Shown here piece after piece: positions 5,777 through 6,676 of a stretch of DNA of 6,676 nt; position 1 is the first letter of the stretch; each line of letters opens with the position of its first letter. Origin of the DNA: Verrucomicrobiota bacterium (GTDB lineage: Bacteria > Verrucomicrobiota > Verrucomicrobiia > Limisphaerales > UBA9464); NCBI GenBank assembly GCA_947454295.1, contig CANGMO010000129.1, positions 1-6,676 of the forward strand, written 5' to 3'. Made by a program: the position numbers and the translations under genes. The notes under the pieces were generated by a model. It ran no database searches. It saw only the letters and a program-made list of their open reading frames with translations, and had not been told where the DNA came from.

Positions 5777-6556
5777 ATGCTTTCGAAACGATCGATGCAC
5801 CTGAATCCGTGGATGTATCCGCTGTTGTTCCTGACCGGCCTGGCGGCGGGATTTGTCGACGCCATTGCCGGCGGCGGCGGGCTGATCACCGTTCCGGTGC
5901 TGCTGGCGGTCGGCCTGGATTCCAAGGTCGCGCTGGGCACCAACAAACTACAGTCCTCCTGCGGCACCGCGCTGGCCCTGCGTCACTACGCCCGCAGCGG
6001 CTGGGTGGACTGGCCGGATCTGCGCGTTGGGCTGGTCGCCTCCTTTGTCGGGGCGCTGATGGGAGCGCTGGCGGTGAATCGCCTCGATTCGGCGTTCTTA
6101 CGCGGGGTTGTCCCGATCCTACTCCTGGCCATCGCGGGCTACACCCTGGTGTCACCGCGGCTGGGTTCTGATCCCGGGCCGCGGCGCCTGTCGCCGATGG
6201 TGTTTGGGCTGGGATTCGGATCCCTGCTGGGATTCTACGACGGGTTTTTCGGACCGGGCACCGGCTCGTTCTGGACCATGGCCTGCGTCGGCGTGTTCGG
6301 CCTGGATCTCCTGCGGGCCACCGCCGCCACGAAGGCGATGAACCTGATGAGCAATCTCGCCTCGGTGGTGGTGTTTGCCTGGGCGGGCAAGATCGACTAC
6401 GGCGTCGCGCTCGTCATGGCCGCCGGTCAGATGATCGGCGGCCGGCTGGGCTCGGGACTGGCAGTGCGTCGCGGAGCCCGACTGATTCGGCCGGTGTTTC
6501 TCGCGGTGGTGTTTGCCATCACCGCGAGGCTGCTGTGGCAGCGATTCCGCGGCTGA
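5777..6556 (+). CDS. TSUP family (TauE/SafE, YfcA-like) membrane permease
   Basis: The product is 259 aa, a typical length for the family, with about seven to eight hydrophobic segments (roughly 13-47, 82-100, 107-126, 139-158, 163-180, 190-205, 209-229, 236-254). It contains both halves of the duplicated TSUP signature: GFVDAIAGGGGLITVP (25-40) with ALGTNKLQ (52-59), and GFYDGFFGPGTGSFW (152-166) with ATKAMNLMSN (184-193). This motif set is closest to the E. coli YfcA subgroup. TSUP proteins are inner-membrane transporters; characterised members move sulfite, sulfoacetate or other organosulfur anions, but the YfcA subgroup substrate is not settled. The start is the ATG at 5777; Met7 at 5795 is a possible alternative, and neither has a clear Shine-Dalgarno. 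It diverges from pepP and converges on the next gene, with 12 bp between the stop codons. Confidence 0.92.
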   Translation: MLSKRSMHLNPWMYPLLFLTGLAAGFVDAIAGGGGLITVPVLLAVGLDSKVALGTNKLQSSCGTALALRHYARSGWVDWPDLRVGLVASFVGALMGALAVNRLDSAFLRGVVPILLLAIAGYTLVSPRLGSDPGPRRLSPMVFGLGFGSLLGFYDGFFGPGTGSFWTMACVGVFGLDLLRATAATKAMNLMSNLASVVVFAWAGKIDYGVALVMAAGQMIGGRLGSGLAVRRGARLIRPVFLAVVFAITARLLWQRFRG

Positions 6557-6574
6557 CCCGCCCGCGGCTCAGCC
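6551..6574. terminator. Small inverted repeat spanning both convergent stop codons
   Basis: GGCTGA (6551-6556, ending in the permease stop) pairs with TCAGCC (6569-6574, containing the stop of the minus-strand gene) across a 12-nt GC-rich loop. It could act as a short bidirectional 3'-end hairpin, but the stem is only 6 bp and no U-run follows on either strand. Confidence 0.2.
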
Positions 6575-6676
6575 CGGGAAGCCGAGCAGCTTCCGCTGAC
6601 GAATCATCTCGGCGACCTGCGCCGGAACGCCGGCTTCCCAACCGGGCTTGCCGGTTTGGATCTGCTGCAGCACGTC
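6569..6676 (-). CDS. C-terminal end of an unidentified protein, cut by the window edge
   Basis: Reading the minus strand from the window edge gives 35 codons beginning DVLQQIQTGKPGWEAG and ending KLLGFPG before a TGA at 6569-6571. The composition is protein-like: an amphipathic helix around VPAQVAEMIRQRKLL and a short flexible tail. The pattern WE-x-x-VP-x-x-V-x-x-x-I is reminiscent of the C-terminal helix of some nucleotidyltransferases of the NMN adenylyltransferase type, but 35 residues are too few to claim it. The gene converges on the permease with 12 bp between the stops. The start and most of the protein lie outside the window. Confidence 0.6.
   Translation of the reverse strand, partial: DVLQQIQTGKPGWEAGVPAQVAEMIRQRKLLGFPG

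Noticed and set aside
1..6676. tRNA, rRNA or riboswitch genes
   Set aside because: I saw no cloverleaf with a TTCGANNC-type T-loop, no rRNA core sequence and no known aptamer core in the gaps. The gaps are short or filled with repeats.

Overview
The window is high-GC DNA that looks like a member of the Verrucomicrobiota, possibly the Limisphaerales/Pedosphaerales side. This is inferred from four things: the gene families present, the absence of Shine-Dalgarno sequences before the starts, intergenic palindromes of the CCGCCTGAAGGCGG type, and a secreted sialate-O-acetylesterase-type gene. No marker gene is present, so the assignment is tentative.

Layout. Positions 1-383 hold no credible gene. 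They contain two full 168-bp tandem units and the start of a third, and each junction carries a pair of inverted REP-like palindromes (BIME-like). A secreted S9 (DPP-IV/prolyl-oligopeptidase type) serine peptidase follows on the minus strand (426-2975). Diverging from it across 94 bp is a secreted SGNH/SASA-type carbohydrate O-acetylesterase on the plus strand (3070-4233). The gap 4234-4393 is mostly filled by a MITE-like 150-bp element whose left end overlaps the esterase stop codon. Next comes an M24B Xaa-Pro aminopeptidase on the minus strand (4394-5686). It diverges across 90 bp from a TSUP/TauE-SafE (YfcA-like) permease on the plus strand (5777-6556). The last 108 bases carry the C-terminal end of an unidentified minus-strand gene, convergent with the permease.

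The most notable feature lies inside the S9 peptidase. Between its signal peptide/first propeller strands and the rest of the beta-propeller is a segment (residues about 171-245) that matches the beta domain of the von Hippel-Lindau tumour suppressor pVHL. From memory of the human sequence, F76-D121 aligns without gaps to F179-D224. The residues forming the pVHL hydroxyproline pocket (W88, Y98, S111, H115, W117) appear as W191, Y201, T214, H218 and W220. A hydroxyproline-type binding fold built into a secreted peptidase of a proline-specific clan suggests recognition of hydroxyproline-rich substrates such as collagens or plant cell-wall glycoproteins. That function is inference.

How the genes may work together: the secreted peptidase and esterase would attack proteins and acetylated glycans outside the cytoplasm, the Xaa-Pro aminopeptidase would finish imported proline peptides in the cytoplasm, and the TSUP permease would move a small anion, perhaps sulfite or an organosulfonate. 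The genes alternate in strand and do not form an operon, so any joint role is speculative.
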